Assembly: GCF_019175385.1 (NCBI RefSeq)
Contig: NC_083338.1
Span: 63,458,884-63,522,883 of the forward strand
Source: Lycium barbarum
Lineage: Eukaryota > Streptophyta > Magnoliopsida > Solanales > Solanaceae
Reading direction: 5' to 3'
Length of the DNA: 64,000 bases
In this document: in pieces, positions 12,068 through 23,505 of the stretch
Layout of the letters: each line of letters starts with the position of its first letter
Position numbering within the stretch: position 1 is the stretch's first letter
Translations under genes and position numbers: made by a program
Notes under the pieces: generated by a model
Seen by the model: the letters and a program-made list of their open reading frames with translations, nothing else
Told to the model about the DNA's origin: nothing
The model's database searches: none

Positions 12068-12518
12068 TGCACGTTGCAAAATTGTGTATAAGGTGTGGTC
12101 CTTAATCATTGATGGTGGAAGTTGTACGAATGCCGTTAGCCAATTTCTAGTTGAAAGTATGAAATTCCCCACCCGCAAGCACACTAATCCCTACAAACTC
12201 CAATGGTTTAATGAATGTGGCGAAATAAGGGTCAACAAACAAGCCATTATCAAATTTAGCATTGGCAAGTACCAAGATGAGATTTTGTGTGATGTGGTAC
12301 CCATGTAAGCTTGCCATCTATTGCTTGGAAGACCTTGGCAATTTGATGTTGATGCCCAACATAGTGGGATAACTAACAAGTACTCATTTGTGGTCAAGGG
12401 GACGAAGTACATTCTTAACCCACTAACCCCTTACCAAGTGAGTGAGGATTATAGAGTGATGAGGGAGCTTCGGGAGAAGTAACAAAGGGAAGAAAAGGAG
12501 AAGGGTGAGGAAGAGACT
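12068..12518 (+). pseudogene. protease region of element B, broken
   Basis: This follows gag in frame. L-I-I-D-G-G-S-C-T-N is the likely aspartic protease active site, and L-L-L-G-R-P-W-Q-F-D is the conserved C-terminal protease block. A TAA interrupts between them at about 12306 and another stop lies near 12480. Confidence 0.75.
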
Positions 12519-14030
12519 TTGTTGGTCATGAGTGGAGAGGGGACATCTCAAGATGGTTCCAAGAAATGTTTGTTGGCCAAACCAAGTAATTGCTTAAAAG
12601 GGGTTGACGAGAGACACTTCATGGTGTGTCTTGTCAACAAAGATCTTCTCCTAAATGCTAACCAAGCTACTAGCACTTTGCCTAGTAGTATGTCTTCTCT
12701 TTTACAGGAATATGAATCCTTGTTTCCGAAGGAAATGCCCGATGGCTTACCTCCCTTAAGAGGTATCGAGCACCAAATCGACTTTGTACCGGGTTCCCAA
12801 ATTCCCAACAAACCGGCTTATAGGAGCAATCCGGAAGAAACAAAAGAATTGCAAAGGCAAGTGGATGAGCTTCTTAAAAAGGGGCTAGTGAAGGAGAGTC
12901 TTAGCCCGTGTGCCGTTCCGGTGATTCTTGTTCCAATGAAAGATGGCACTTAGAGGATGTGCATTGATTGTAGAGCCGTCAACAAAATCACGATAAAGTA
13001 TCGCCATCCCATTCCAAGGCTTGATGATATGTTGGATGAGCTTTGCGGCTCAAGTGTATTTTCGAAGATTGATCTTAGAAGTGGCTATCACCAAATTCGA
13101 ATGAGACCCGGTGATGAGTGGAAAACGGCCTTCAAAACCAATTTTGGACTCTATGAGTGGCTTGTCATGCCATTCGGACTAACCAATGCACCTAGCACAT
13201 TTATGAGGTTGATGAACCATGTCTTGAAACACTTTATCAACAAGTTTGTGGTTGTTTATTTTGATGATATCCTTGTGTATAGCAAATCAATCGAGGAGCA
13301 TGTAGGCCATTAGAGGCAAGTATTTGATGTCTCGTTGCGTGAGAGGTTGTTTGCTAACGTCAAGAAATGTGCTTTTTGTGTTGATAAAGTGGTGTTCTTG
13401 GATTTTGTGGTGAGTGCAAATGGTGTGGAGGTTGACGAAAAAAAGGTGGAGTCTATTAGAACTTGGCCAACTCCTAAAAGTGCAACTGATGTGAGGAGTT
13501 TCCATGGGTTGGCAAGTTTCTATAGAAGGTTTGTAAAGGGGTTTAGTACAATTGCCTCTCCCTTAACCGAATTTATCAAGAAAGATGTTCCTTTTGTTTG
13601 GGGAGATGAGCAAGAGAAGGCGATTCAAGAATTGAAATCCATGTTGAGTTCGTCACCATTGTTGCAATTACCCAATTTTGAGAAAACTTTTGAAGTTGAG
13701 TGTGATGCTTTCGGGATTGGCATAGGTGGAGTATTGATGCAAGAAGGCAAGCCATTGGATTACTTTAGTGAAAAGCTAAATGGGGCGTCATTGAACTACT
13801 CTACTTATGACAAGGAGTTGTATGCACTTGTGAGGGTCTTGACCCATTGGCAACATTATTTGTGGCATAAGGAGTGTGTGATACGATCGGATCACGAATC
13901 CTTGAAACATTTGAAGAGCCAATAGAAGCTCAACAAGAGACATGCGAAATGGGTAGAATTGATTGAAGCTTTCCCTTATGTGATCCATTACAAAAAGGGG
14001 GAAGGACAATGTGGTGGCGGATGCATTATC
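12519..14030 (+). pseudogene. reverse transcriptase and RNase H of element B, broken
   Basis: RT motifs in order are [39 protein letters not shown] and [10 protein letters not shown] (catalytic DD). RNase H shows [11 protein letters not shown] and I-R-S-D-H-E-S-L-K. Stops lie at about 12951 (where related elements have tryptophan), 13311 and 13923, with a frameshift near 14000 in the stretch Y-K-K-G before V-V-A-D-A-L-S-R-R. It belongs to a different gypsy lineage from elements A and alpha. Confidence 0.87.
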
Positions 14031-15178
14031 TAGAAGGTATGTCTTGCTAAACACTATGACTTCTAGAATGATGGGATTTGAAAGCCTTAAGGGATTCTAT
14101 TCTCAAGATCCCGACTTTAGAGCGATTTGTGAGGAGTTGACCCAAGGGAGGAGGGTTGATAGGTTCCAACTTGTTGATGGGTTCCTATTCAAGGATGGTA
14201 GAGTTTGTGTTCCAATGAGCTCATGGAGAGAATTGTTCGTCAAGGAAGCACATAGTGGTGGAATAATGGGCCATTTTGGAGTGGCCAAGACACTTGACAT
14301 TTTGGGTGAGAAATTCTATGAGCCCAAGATGTGACATGATGTTGAAAAGCTATGCGGTCAATGTTTTGAATGCAAGCAACCCAAGTCCAAGACTCGGCCC
14401 CAAGGTATGTATACCCCCCTTCCTACCCCTATTGGTCCTTGGATAGACATTTCTATGGATTTTGTGTAAGGTCTTCCAAGAACCAAAAGGGGTCATGATA
14501 GCATTTTTGTTGTGATAGATAGGTTCTCAAAAATGTCCCATTTTATACTATGTCATAAATGTGATGATGCATCTCATGTAGCATCTTTGTTTGTGAATCA
14601 TGTTCTTAAGTTGCATGGAGTTCCCCACACTATTGTTAGTGATAGGGATTCCAAGTTTCTTAGTCACTTGTGGAAAAGCCTTTGGGGTACACTTGGTACC
14701 AAGCTCATGTTCTCCACTTCTTGCCACCCTCAAACGGATGGTCAAACGGAAGTAGTGAATAGGACTCTAGGGAGTATTCTTAGGTGTATGATTAGAGGAA
14801 AGCCCACTTCTTGGGAGGACCGTTTACCTTTGATTGAGTTTGCTTACAATCGGTCCCTCCATTCCTCTATTGACATGACTCCATTTGAAGTATGTTATGG
14901 CTTTAATCCTTTGATTCCTTTAACCTTAACCCCTTTGGCTAGTGATGTTGTTGTGAGTTTAGGTGCAAAGCAAAGGGCGACCGAAATGATGAAAATCCAT
15001 GCCAAGGTAAAGGAGAGCATTGACAAGGTCAACACCAAGATAGCCAAGAGACAAAATCGTGGGAGAAGAAAGGTGGACTTCCAACCCGATGATTGGGTTT
15101 GGGTTCACTTTCGAAAAGAAAGGTTTCCGCAAATGCGAAAAGCAAAATTGAGCCCAAGGGTAGATGGGCCATTCAAAG
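14011..15178 (+). pseudogene. integrase of element B, cut at C-terminus
   Basis: The H-H-C-C zinc region spans about 14240-14390 (E-A-H-S-G-G-I-M-G-H-F-G and C-F-E-C-K). The core has S-M-D-F-V, V-S-D-R-D-S-K-F and H-P-Q-T-D-G-Q-T-E, consistent with the DDE triad. Stops occur at about 14332 and 14467. The protein ends at D-G-P-F-K-V, the start of the GPY/F module, where LTR C inserted at 15179. Any chromodomain is therefore not visible and the clade stays open. Confidence 0.87.
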
Positions 15179-15580
15179 TGTCACGACCCAACCCCGTAGG
15201 CCGCGACTCGTGTCCGAGCAGGACACCTTACGTACCCAATAACCCCAAACCAACATATAAATTAGATACACATTTATAAAAGCCAAACGGAGTCACAAGC
15301 TATCGTACATAAGAAGATGTAGCGCACGAAAGCCGATAAGGCCGTCACTAAATACATATTCTCAGAACATATATACACAACCCACGTATGTGTCTACAGA
15401 CCTCTACAAACAATACTAACAGAAACATAAAACGGGACAGGGCCCCATCATACCCCTGAATAAACATATACATCTGTGATAGAAAAGTCTATACCAAAAT
15501 ATGGCTCCGGACAAAGGAGCACTCCAAGACAGCAGAGCAGATATCCTAAGCGGGCGGATCTCTGAAGTGGGTATCTGTAC

Positions 15581-15639
15581 CTGCGCGGCATGAAAACGCA
15601 GCCCCCGAAGAAAGGGGGTCAGTACGGAATATGTACTGA
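15581..15639 (-). promoter_or_regulatory. three-hairpin LTR module, copy 3 (C)
   Basis: In reverse orientation, all three stems are intact (TCAGTAC/GTACTGA with loop change, CCCCC/GGGGG, CTGCG/CGCAG). Confidence 0.75.
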
Positions 15640-16791
15640 GTATGTAAATCATGAAGTACAGTAAATAAAATCATAACCGGAACAGAAAGTACAGAAAATG
15701 AGTGCAAAGTCCAGAATATCAAAATTCATACTTACAAAACATAAATAGTGTATGCAGAAACATATGCCAAATCCGGCCCCAGTACGGGACTCGGTGAACA
15801 GAACTTGGCGCCACCCCGTCACTGGCGCCACAACACGTCATACTTCAGAGTAGGGAATAGCTCCGTAACATATCATAACATATTAGATGGCCATATCATA
15901 TAATATCATATCATCTTACCAACATCAGAACATAGATGTACATGGCACATCATACTCCGGACCCATGTACATGTCATACCTGCCCCCTCACATCGAGGCA
16001 TGGCGAACAATGCAGTGGAATACGCTTGATAACAAATCCTGGCCCGGGCTCAGTGAAAGAAGCATTGAGGTATCCACGAGCAGAGTAGTGAGAAACAAAA
16101 TGCAGGGTAAAGTATAAAAACATGTAAATAGACTTAATCGAAGAACCCAAACAACACATCATTAGAAAGACGTCGGACGATAATCGTAGTACATACCTTT
16201 CGGATGTCACGGTGGATTATATCAGAACAGAACTTCCGGATTCGTGGTACATATCAAAACATTTCATAGGTCTTAATGGAATATTTCAAACAGTTGTCGT
16301 TTAGGAATTAGAAGAGCAGCCAAGTGTTTGCTTTAGATATCGTTCGGAAACAATTCAATAGCACAATAGAAGTGGATTCGGAAATAGTGGGCCCACCTCG
16401 GGTCAACCGAGGTGGCGGGCACAAATTATGTGTAATAAACTTTATGGAGTCGCTTATGAGGGTTTTAAGGTAATCAGATTTTATTTACACAAGTTCTAGG
16501 TATTTAGACAACTTTTCTAACCATTTGCAACAGAATTAGTTCAATTCCACTGAATGGAACAAGGGCAAGTTTAGACGCAGGTTCCGAAGAGTAGAGTAGT
16601 CCCCGAGGTCCAAATTCAAACCTAATACATCTAGGACATGCCAAGAGGAGGAAAGGTGGAGCTTTACATACCTTTCTTGCCTTTTACGCTCGCCAAACCT
16701 CAAATCCCGTTTCGTCCGAAACCTACAAATGGTCACATCTACCAAATGTTACTATAAGGCTTTTGGCATCCAATCTTGAATTAGTACTTGT

Positions 16792-16809
16792 CTACCGAAA
16801 TTTCGGCAG
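16792..16809 (-). promoter_or_regulatory. core-promoter palindrome of LTR C
   Basis: CTGCCGAAATTTCGGTAG lies on the reverse strand right after TATTTATAGGGGAGG. Confidence 0.6.
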
Positions 16810-19287
16810 CACCTCCCCTATAAATACGACACCCCGAGAATTCAACTCGGCCAAAATAATTCAACAACAACCCAACAACAACAACAATCACTACAAATCA
16901 CAATATGTCACAACTAGTCTTCTTTCCAACATAATGCAATAGCTTTCATTCCGACTTCACATTTTAAAATCAATACCAACATGCTCATATTCATTACTAA
17001 TCAAGATCATTACAATATGATTCGGAAGCATTTCATATCATTTCTACAATATATTCACAAGATATACAAAATATACAAACTTTCCACCAAAGGCATAATT
17101 CATCCAAAACTTCTAATCTTTAACATACTAATTCATAACATGTTTCCATCTTCTAATTTCATCAACAATCGTCACAATTGCACCTTAACAACCTCAATTA
17201 CATAATTTATAATAGAATCACATACTTTCCGAAAACAACTCAACAACAAATTTTTCATGCTACTTGAACTAGAACTCTTCCATTTGCATCACAAGGTCAC
17301 AACAACACAACTAACATACCAAATAAAATCAACTCATCTCCCCTTCACCATATAGCACCCCACGGCCTCAACACACACGGCTTGCACACCACACACAACA
17401 CTTCTATAATTTTCATTAAATTCTAATCATCATAACAATATAAGTTTTCCATAAAAAGAATGCAATTCTTACCTTCCTCCAATTTCTTCACTTGGCTAAA
17501 ACTTCCAACTTGCAAGAATATGAATTTTTATTGTTCCAATGAGAACTCCAACTTGCTAAGGACCATTAAATTGGTAGAAAATGATTTTTGAAGGGATATG
17601 TTTTCCTTGGTCTTGAGCTTGGCCGAAAATGGCCTAGAGCTTTCTCCTTTTTTTTTTCCAAGTCTTGAAATGTCTAGAATGTTATGTGGACAATTAGAAG
17701 ACTTGGTCTTCTTTTAATATTGTTCATTAACCTTTTATGTGGGCTTAAGCCCACACCAATTTGGATGGCCAACTTGGCCCAAACTCAAATCCACCCATTT
17801 CTTTTTTTTTCAATTCATGAACAAAATTATTTTTCCAATTTCCAAATTTGCCCTTCGTCTTCCCCCATATTTTTGCGTCCATAATTCGTACAAACATCTT
17901 GTGTACTAATCAAGGTTGAAGTGTATGTGTTAAATCCGACATTTTTGCATATTCGAAAAATTCGAGATAACTTGACTTGTAATGAATGAGGTCATATTTG
18001 GACCTTACTTGGTATGAATGTGTCGGCTATGAATACCTTGGTGTGGAATTACGAAAGGAGGCCAAGGGAAAAATTGAAATTTTGAAAATTAGTTTCGGAA
18101 ATTACAAAATAAGAATTTTTGATGAATTGAGCTCAAAAAAAAATAATAAAATGAGGCCCAACAAAGGGAGCCCAACCGGCCACACTTCATGGCCCAAGTC
18201 CATGGAATATTATTCCATGTGACAAATTAATAAAAAGGGATAAGTATATACATGGATCAATGTTCACCTTTTGGAACATTCAAGAAAAACCAAGAAGAGA
18301 GAAAAAGAAGAAGAGGTCACGACCTAAGAGAAAGAGAAAGAGAAAAAGAAAAGAAAAATTCTTGGAGCGCAAATCCTTGATTCAAAAATCCATCTCTTTT
18401 GGAATTATTACTAAGTTCAAGATTCTCTACAAAGTGGTACAATTATTTTGGCAAGAAACTATCTTTGGTAGCAAGGAGAATTTGTTGGGAAAAAGGTAAG
18501 AATCTTATGTTCTTTTCATGTTGTGACGCCTTGTTTATGTTGTGGAGTGTAGGAATGAGTAGCAACTATGGAAATATGGAAGTTTGTATGGCATTGGTAT
18601 GTATGCATATGTAGCCGTGTGGGAGGTTTTGACCGTGTGTGTGTGTGTGTTGTATATTTATGATGAGTCGAATTTATGTTATAATCTAGTTGTGGTGATG
18701 ATGGAATTTGTATTGGAAATGAAAGTTGGAAATTTTAGTGCATGGCCGTGTGGATGTATAAATATGTGTGTGTGGCCGTGTAGTGCTATATGTTGGAGAG
18801 AACATAGATTTGTTATAATTAGTATGTTAATTGTGTGGTAATCTTGTGATGAAAATGAGAAAAAGTGTTGTTAATTGGTTGTCGGAAAGTAGATGATTTT
18901 AGTATAGTTTATGTGATTATGGGAATGAAATTGTAAGAATATGCTATGGATGTTTATGCTAAAGATTGGAGGTTGCGGGTGAAATATGCCCTTAGTAGGA
19001 AACTTGTATATTGCGTATATCTTATGTATATTTGGTGAAAACGATATGATATGCCTCCGATTCATGTTGTAATGATCTTGATGAGTGATGAATATGAAAA
19101 TGGTAAGATTGGGTTGGAAGTGTAAGGTCGGAATGAAAGATATTGTGCTATGTCGGAAAGATGGCTAGTAATGTCATATTATGTGTTTTGTGATTCTTGT
19201 TGTTGTTATTGATGTTGTTGTTGGGTTGCTGTGTTGATATATTAAGCTGAGCTAAGTCTCGGGGATGTTATATATATAGGGGAAATG

Positions 19288-19305
19288 CTGCCGAAATTTC
19301 GGTAG
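19288..19305 (+). promoter_or_regulatory. core-promoter palindrome, beta 5' LTR
   Basis: CTGCCGAAATTTCGGTAG lies immediately after TTATATATATAGGGGAAATG. A consensus-like 5' splice site AG|GTATGT lies about 120 bp downstream (GT at 19427). Confidence 0.65.
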
Positions 19306-20620
19306 GCAAGTATGCAATGAAATTTCGAATCTTAAAGACTCGAATTTGACAATTGGTAAACATGACCATTTGTAGATTCTGGACGAAATTGGGATTAAAG
19401 CTAAGCGAGCATAAGGCGCAACTGAGGTATGTAAAGCCTACCCCTTCATTCTTAGGCATGTTCTGAACATAATAGGCTCGGCCGCGAGCCTTAAATACGA
19501 CTCCGTTCCTCAGAATTCGAGATGGAAATCCGCTCCAATTCCTTCAGTAAGATTGAATCCATTTCCTTATAACTTGTCTTCAAAGTGAACCTTAAGTATG
19601 CAACCTTCCTAAACGGAGTCGGCATACTTCCAAATCATTATGGACGACCTCATAAGGTCTACTATCTGTAATTTACGTACGCCTCCTCGGGTTGGTCCGA
19701 GGGGGGCCCACAAGGCCCGATACTTTCTTTATAACTTTAACTACTTTGTTTCTGTCCGCCTTTCTCAGACAACATGTGGATTAACATTCTAATCATGATA
19801 TGACGATATTTTTATATAAATCTTACAAAATGATTTTGACATCTGAAAGTCTTACTCTGGTAATAATCTGTCGTGCCTTCCCAAGTAGGATATAGGCGCG
19901 TATTATGAACACTATCTGATTACTCTAATTTGACTCGCCGTTTGGCATACTTCAGTCTGATTGAGTCTGTATGATGATCTGTATGTATGTGGTTTCTCAT
20001 TAATCTGTTCGTGGATGCCTCAACGCTTCCTTCACTGCGCCCGGGCCAGGTTCTGTTATCGTGCATACTCCTCTGCATTGTTCACCGCGTCACTCGGTGT
20101 GCGCGCCGGGATCTGTTTATATCTGTAAGATATTATGATTTGTGTATGGGGATGGCGGCCAGGATGGCATATGATCTGATTCTGTCTGTCCACCGTGTCC
20201 CGTACTAAGAGGGCCGGGATCTGTATGTATGTATGTATGTATATGCTATCTGTATCTGTATAAGCATATGACTCTGTATGACTCTGTATGACTCTGCATG
20301 CATGATTCTGTCCGTCCGTTTGGATCATACTTCTGTCTATCCGTATGAATTATGATTCTGTCTGTTCGCCTGGACTATGATTCTATCCGTCCGTCTGGAC
20401 TATGATTCTGTCTGTCCGTCTGGGTTGTGATTATGTCCGGTACATTTCTGTCTGTCCGTTCGGATTATGATTCTGTCCGGTATTCTTCCGCCTGTTTGTC
20501 TGAATTACGACTCTGTCCGGTATACCTCTGTCTGTTCGTTGGATTATGATTCCGTTGGCTATACTTCCGTGCTTCTGATTCAGACTATGATTATGTTTGT
20601 TATATTTCTGCTTTACATAC

Positions 20621-20678
20621 TCGGTACATTTTTCGTACTGACTCCCGGTTCTTCGGGGGCTGCGTTACATGCCCGCAG
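20621..20678 (+). promoter_or_regulatory. three-hairpin LTR module, copy 4 (beta 5')
   Basis: The stems are TCGGTAC/GTACTGA (one wobble), a shortened C/G stem around loop GGTTCTTC, and CTGCG/CGCAG. Confidence 0.7.
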
Positions 20679-21149
20679 GTACAGACGCACCCGGTGATAC
20701 GCCGCCAGTCTAGGGCACAGATTCTGCTATTTTGGAGAGCTCCTTTGATCCGGAGCGTGTTCTTTTGGTATATATATCTTCTGACATCTTTATATTTTGT
20801 ACGTATGGTAACTCTGGGTACGGCGGGGCCCTGTCCCGTCATATGACTCTGTATGTCTGTTAGAGGCCTGTAGATATGTATGTGGGTTACGAGTTACATC
20901 TGTTCAGGTAGGTGCGTACGATTTTGCGACTCTGTTTGTTATGTTAGCCTCATCGGCTTATGCAAAAGTTTCAGTATGCATATATATATATATATATATA
21001 TTTTCGCGCGCGTCGTATCTGTATTGGCTTGAATCTGTAAACACCTATTTGAAATGTTCTGTCTGGTACGCCGATTCTGTCAGGTAGGTACGTATGGGTA
21101 TCCAGTTAGGATACTAGTCGCAGCCCACGGGGTTGGGTCGTGACAGAAG

Positions 21150-21161
21150 TGGTATCAGAGC
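21150..21161 (+). promoter_or_regulatory. primer-binding site of beta
   Basis: TGGTATCAGAGC lies four bases after the LTR and is complementary to the 3' end of a methionyl-type tRNA. Confidence 0.9.
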
Positions 21162-21169
21162 GGTTTGTC

Positions 21170-21262
21170 CTCGGAATGTCTACAGGCCGTGTCTAGTAGA
21201 GTCTTGTTTATCGGTGTGTTGTGCACCACATCTATAAACAGGTGGCTACAGGGCATCTAGGA
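21170..21262 (+). promoter_or_regulatory. post-primer leader block of beta, shared with coding elements
   Basis: The block GTCTAGTAGAGTCTTG, then GGTGTGTTGTGCACCACAT, then AAACAGG and GGGCATCTAGG, is also present after the primer sites of LARD, alpha and D. Conservation at this position suggests an RNA packaging or dimer signal. Confidence 0.6.
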
Positions 21263-21429
21263 TGTTACCCTTCTTTGGATATTAGATCGTGCGATAAAGC
21301 TGTATGGTTAGGATGTTGCTTCCCTACGAATTGTTGTATCTACAGCGGGGCTCCAAAAGAGCATCAGTGTCAGTATTTGGGGAAAATATTTCTGACCCTC
21401 TTCCTGCAGGTGATTGTAGATTGACAAGA

Positions 21430-21954
21430 ATGAAGAGGACTGCTTCTGATGATGGGGGTGCTATGAAGGCCCCTAGGATATCACCAGGACCGAGTAGGCA
21501 GATCCCCAGCTACTCGATTGAGACAGACCCTTCGGAGGATCCAGAGACAATTCCTCCGGAGTTTCTGATTCCCTGAGCAGAGGATCCCAGAGAAGATAGT
21601 TATGATACTGACCCTTCGGAGGATCCGGCGACAATACCTCCAGAGCTTCTTACTCCTAGGGAGGAGGATGGCCACGATGCATATCCCCCCGAGCATTCCT
21701 CTGGGACGCCGGAGGAGGAGGTTTCCGGGGATGTGCCAGCAGCTCCTGTGATAGAGCACTATGTTAGACAGGCTTCCCCGGAGAGTGTTACGCCCTATTC
21801 CAGTCCATTGTCCTGGCCATCAGTGAATCAGGAATTGCCGGGCTACCTATACTTCTCTGATTCGGACGCAGGTAATAGCGGGGGCCAGGCGAGTGGGGGA
21901 CAGACAGATGATGATGATGATGGACACAGTTCCCACGGCAGCTCCCCAGGTTAG
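21430..21954 (+). pseudogene. acidic, proline-rich ORF of beta, one in-frame stop
   Basis: The frame runs 175 codons from ATG at 21430 to TAG at 21952, interrupted once by TGA at 21574. I do not recognise it and see no gag, protease or RT motif. It contains an in-frame duplicated unit, D-P-S-E-D-P-E/A-T-I-P-P-E (about 21527 and 21611), and ends in a run of aspartates followed by Ser/Gly. No signal peptide or membrane segment is evident. It sits about 280 bp after the primer site, where gag would start. It may be the remnant of an accessory protein or a highly diverged gag N-terminus. The frame is also open upstream to 21304. Confidence 0.5.
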
Positions 21955-22282
21955 ACCCGAGATTGATCATTACGAGTACATAAGTTTCCTAGAATTTCCG
22001 ATGTGTGTATGATATCTGTACAATAGTATTCGATGACGACGACAGAAAGTTTAAAAGGATTAAAGACCTAGTGGTTAAAAGCAAGGGTGACTGAGATGTC
22101 TCCACTATTAGTGTGAATCTAGAAACCCCAGATGAAGGTGAATATTGAAGATTCAGAAAGACAACATGGTAATTGTATGGTATAGCCCGGGGTGGGACCC
22201 ACTACGAGAATTTTTCAAAAATTTACTAAGATCCCGATCTGCCCTAAATTACGTGGCAAAGGTCGTGCGGGGCAGTCAACGA

Positions 22283-22379
22283 AATTACACTAGCCTTAAC
22301 GCGTCAGAACGCGTGAAAGTTTCGAGGTTAAGCGTGCTAAGGCTAGAGCAATTCTGGGATGGGTGACCCCCTGGGAAGT
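22283..22379 (+). promoter_or_regulatory. 5S rRNA-derived segment in the beta internal domain
   Basis: This 97-nt stretch aligns without gaps to plant 5S rRNA as I recall it, at roughly 70 percent identity by eye, covering about 5S positions 7-102. The strongest part is 22327-22379. It holds GTTAAGCGTGCT (box A position) and GGATGGGTGACC then CTGGGAAGT (box C position) at the exact 5S spacing of 53 nt. A TTTT run at 22389-22392 lies where an RNA polymerase III terminator would be expected. The segment is in sense orientation relative to the element. Whether it is transcribed is unknown. Confidence 0.8.
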
Positions 22380-22648
22380 ATGCAAGAATTTTATATATTC
22401 CGATATAAGAGACGAATGGAAAGTTAAGATAGCCCGAGTGGGGTTAGAATATGCGAGATGGTTGAAGATCATAAAAGGCCACACAGCACGCGATCAGATA
22501 GATTAGAGAAGTAACAGAAAGAACGCTACGACTTGGGAATTAGAATAGGTTTGAACGATGTTTGGGGATAATGTGTGGCCTAGTTGAAAATAAATATGTA
22601 TGCACATATGAATGTGTATGATGCTTTATCTGTGATCGTACTAGTGAA

Positions 22649-22674
22649 TACGTGTGTCCCCGCGACCGGTGCTA
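22649..22674 (+). other. conserved internal block of beta, shared with LARD
   Basis: TACGTGTGTCCC-n-GCGACCGGTGCTA differs by one base from the LARD internal domains, where it also lies about 360 bp after the 5S-derived segment. Confidence 0.6.
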
Positions 22675-23505
22675 GAATGCGAAAGACACCAATTGAATAA
22701 GGGTACCGAGCTCCAAGTAACCACAACAAAGGTAAATGGTACAAATGTTATCAGGTAGGCTGTTGTCATCCCCTCTATCTGTTAAGTTTGGAAAGTTCCA
22801 GTATAATGATATTGGAAAGGAAAGAGACTAAGGGAAGCAAAAGCAAAAAGGTCAAACATTAGGAGGAGACGAAGGGTAGGAAATATGACCGAGTTGAACC
22901 TCCGGAAAAGGATGGAGTATGGTTATATGAAACGAGGGAAAAGTGTGTGGGGTCTGAGAAACTGACTTAAACAAGCAAGACCAAAGGGTGCAATACCGCT
23001 CAGAAATTGAGCGAATTTGAATAATGGTCGGAGACGTTCGCAAGTAAGATATTAGTAAATGTATATGTATGTGTGTGATTTTCGTCTGATACCCATATGG
23101 ATCAAGAGCCGAGTCTCGGCGACTAACGTTGTGATAAACGAAAGGTCTTACTAAACCGAATACACGAAACGAAGCGGAGGTGAGGACACGAATGTTGTCA
23201 AAGAATAGAAAAACCCCGATTACCTTACAACTCGGTTTAGTGCGACGATATCTGAAAAGAAAATGAGTATGGATAGTAGGAAAGATGAAGGATAAGAGAT
23301 GTGATTAAGCAAAACTTTTGAAAGGGTCGATAAGCGACACGTAAGACGATTTATATGACAATTTGACGAACAAGTTTATGAATGAGTGAACAGGTTTCGA
23401 TGAGATAACCTGTGATACAATGGTCGGGGAGAATAACGAAATGTCGACAAAGGGAAATTTTCGTAAATCACTGGAGCCTTAATAGGAGTGGTCTGGTCCT
23501 AATCA

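Larger units (their letters stand above)
5037..15178 (+). mobile_element. element B: Ty3/gypsy element, 5' LTR to integrase, 3' end lost
   Basis: The element comprises a 759-bp 5' LTR, a primer site, a leader split by a solo LTR, and a gag-pol carrying many stops. Its RT ([18 protein letters not shown]) differs clearly from the Tekay type of A and alpha. By memory it is most like CRM-type or related chromoviruses, but the C-terminal region that would decide this is cut off at 15178 by LTR C. Neither the 3' LTR nor the matching target duplication is in the window. Confidence 0.85.
15179..17927 (-). mobile_element. element C: 3' LTR, larger piece (family epsilon)
   Basis: On the reverse strand this LTR ends GGTCGTGACA at 15179 and runs right to 17927, where element beta inserted. 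The remaining start of the LTR is at 27507-27571 (TGTTATATCCCG), giving about 2.8 kb in total. A polypurine tract next to 27571 shows that this is the 3' LTR of a reverse element. The bases before 15179 (CAAAG) are the expected target duplication, but the other copy was not found. Confidence 0.88.
17928..21145 (+). repeat. 5' LTR of beta
   Basis: It starts TGTTAAATCCGAC and ends GGGTCGTGACA (3218 bp). It contains the TATATATAGGGG/palindrome promoter block, a region of imperfect repeats built on GATTCTGTCTGTCCGTCTGG (about 20280-20600), the three-hairpin module and a TA microsatellite near 20980-21001. Confidence 0.95.

Noticed and set aside
20979..21001. TA microsatellite in beta LTR as a TATA promoter
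   Set aside because: It lies close to the LTR 3' end, well after the likely promoter at about 19270, and the copy in the 3' LTR is much shorter.
22283..22379. A functional 5S rRNA gene
   Set aside because: It is only about 70 percent similar, lacks the 5S 5' and 3' ends, and sits inside a retroelement; treated as a derived segment.
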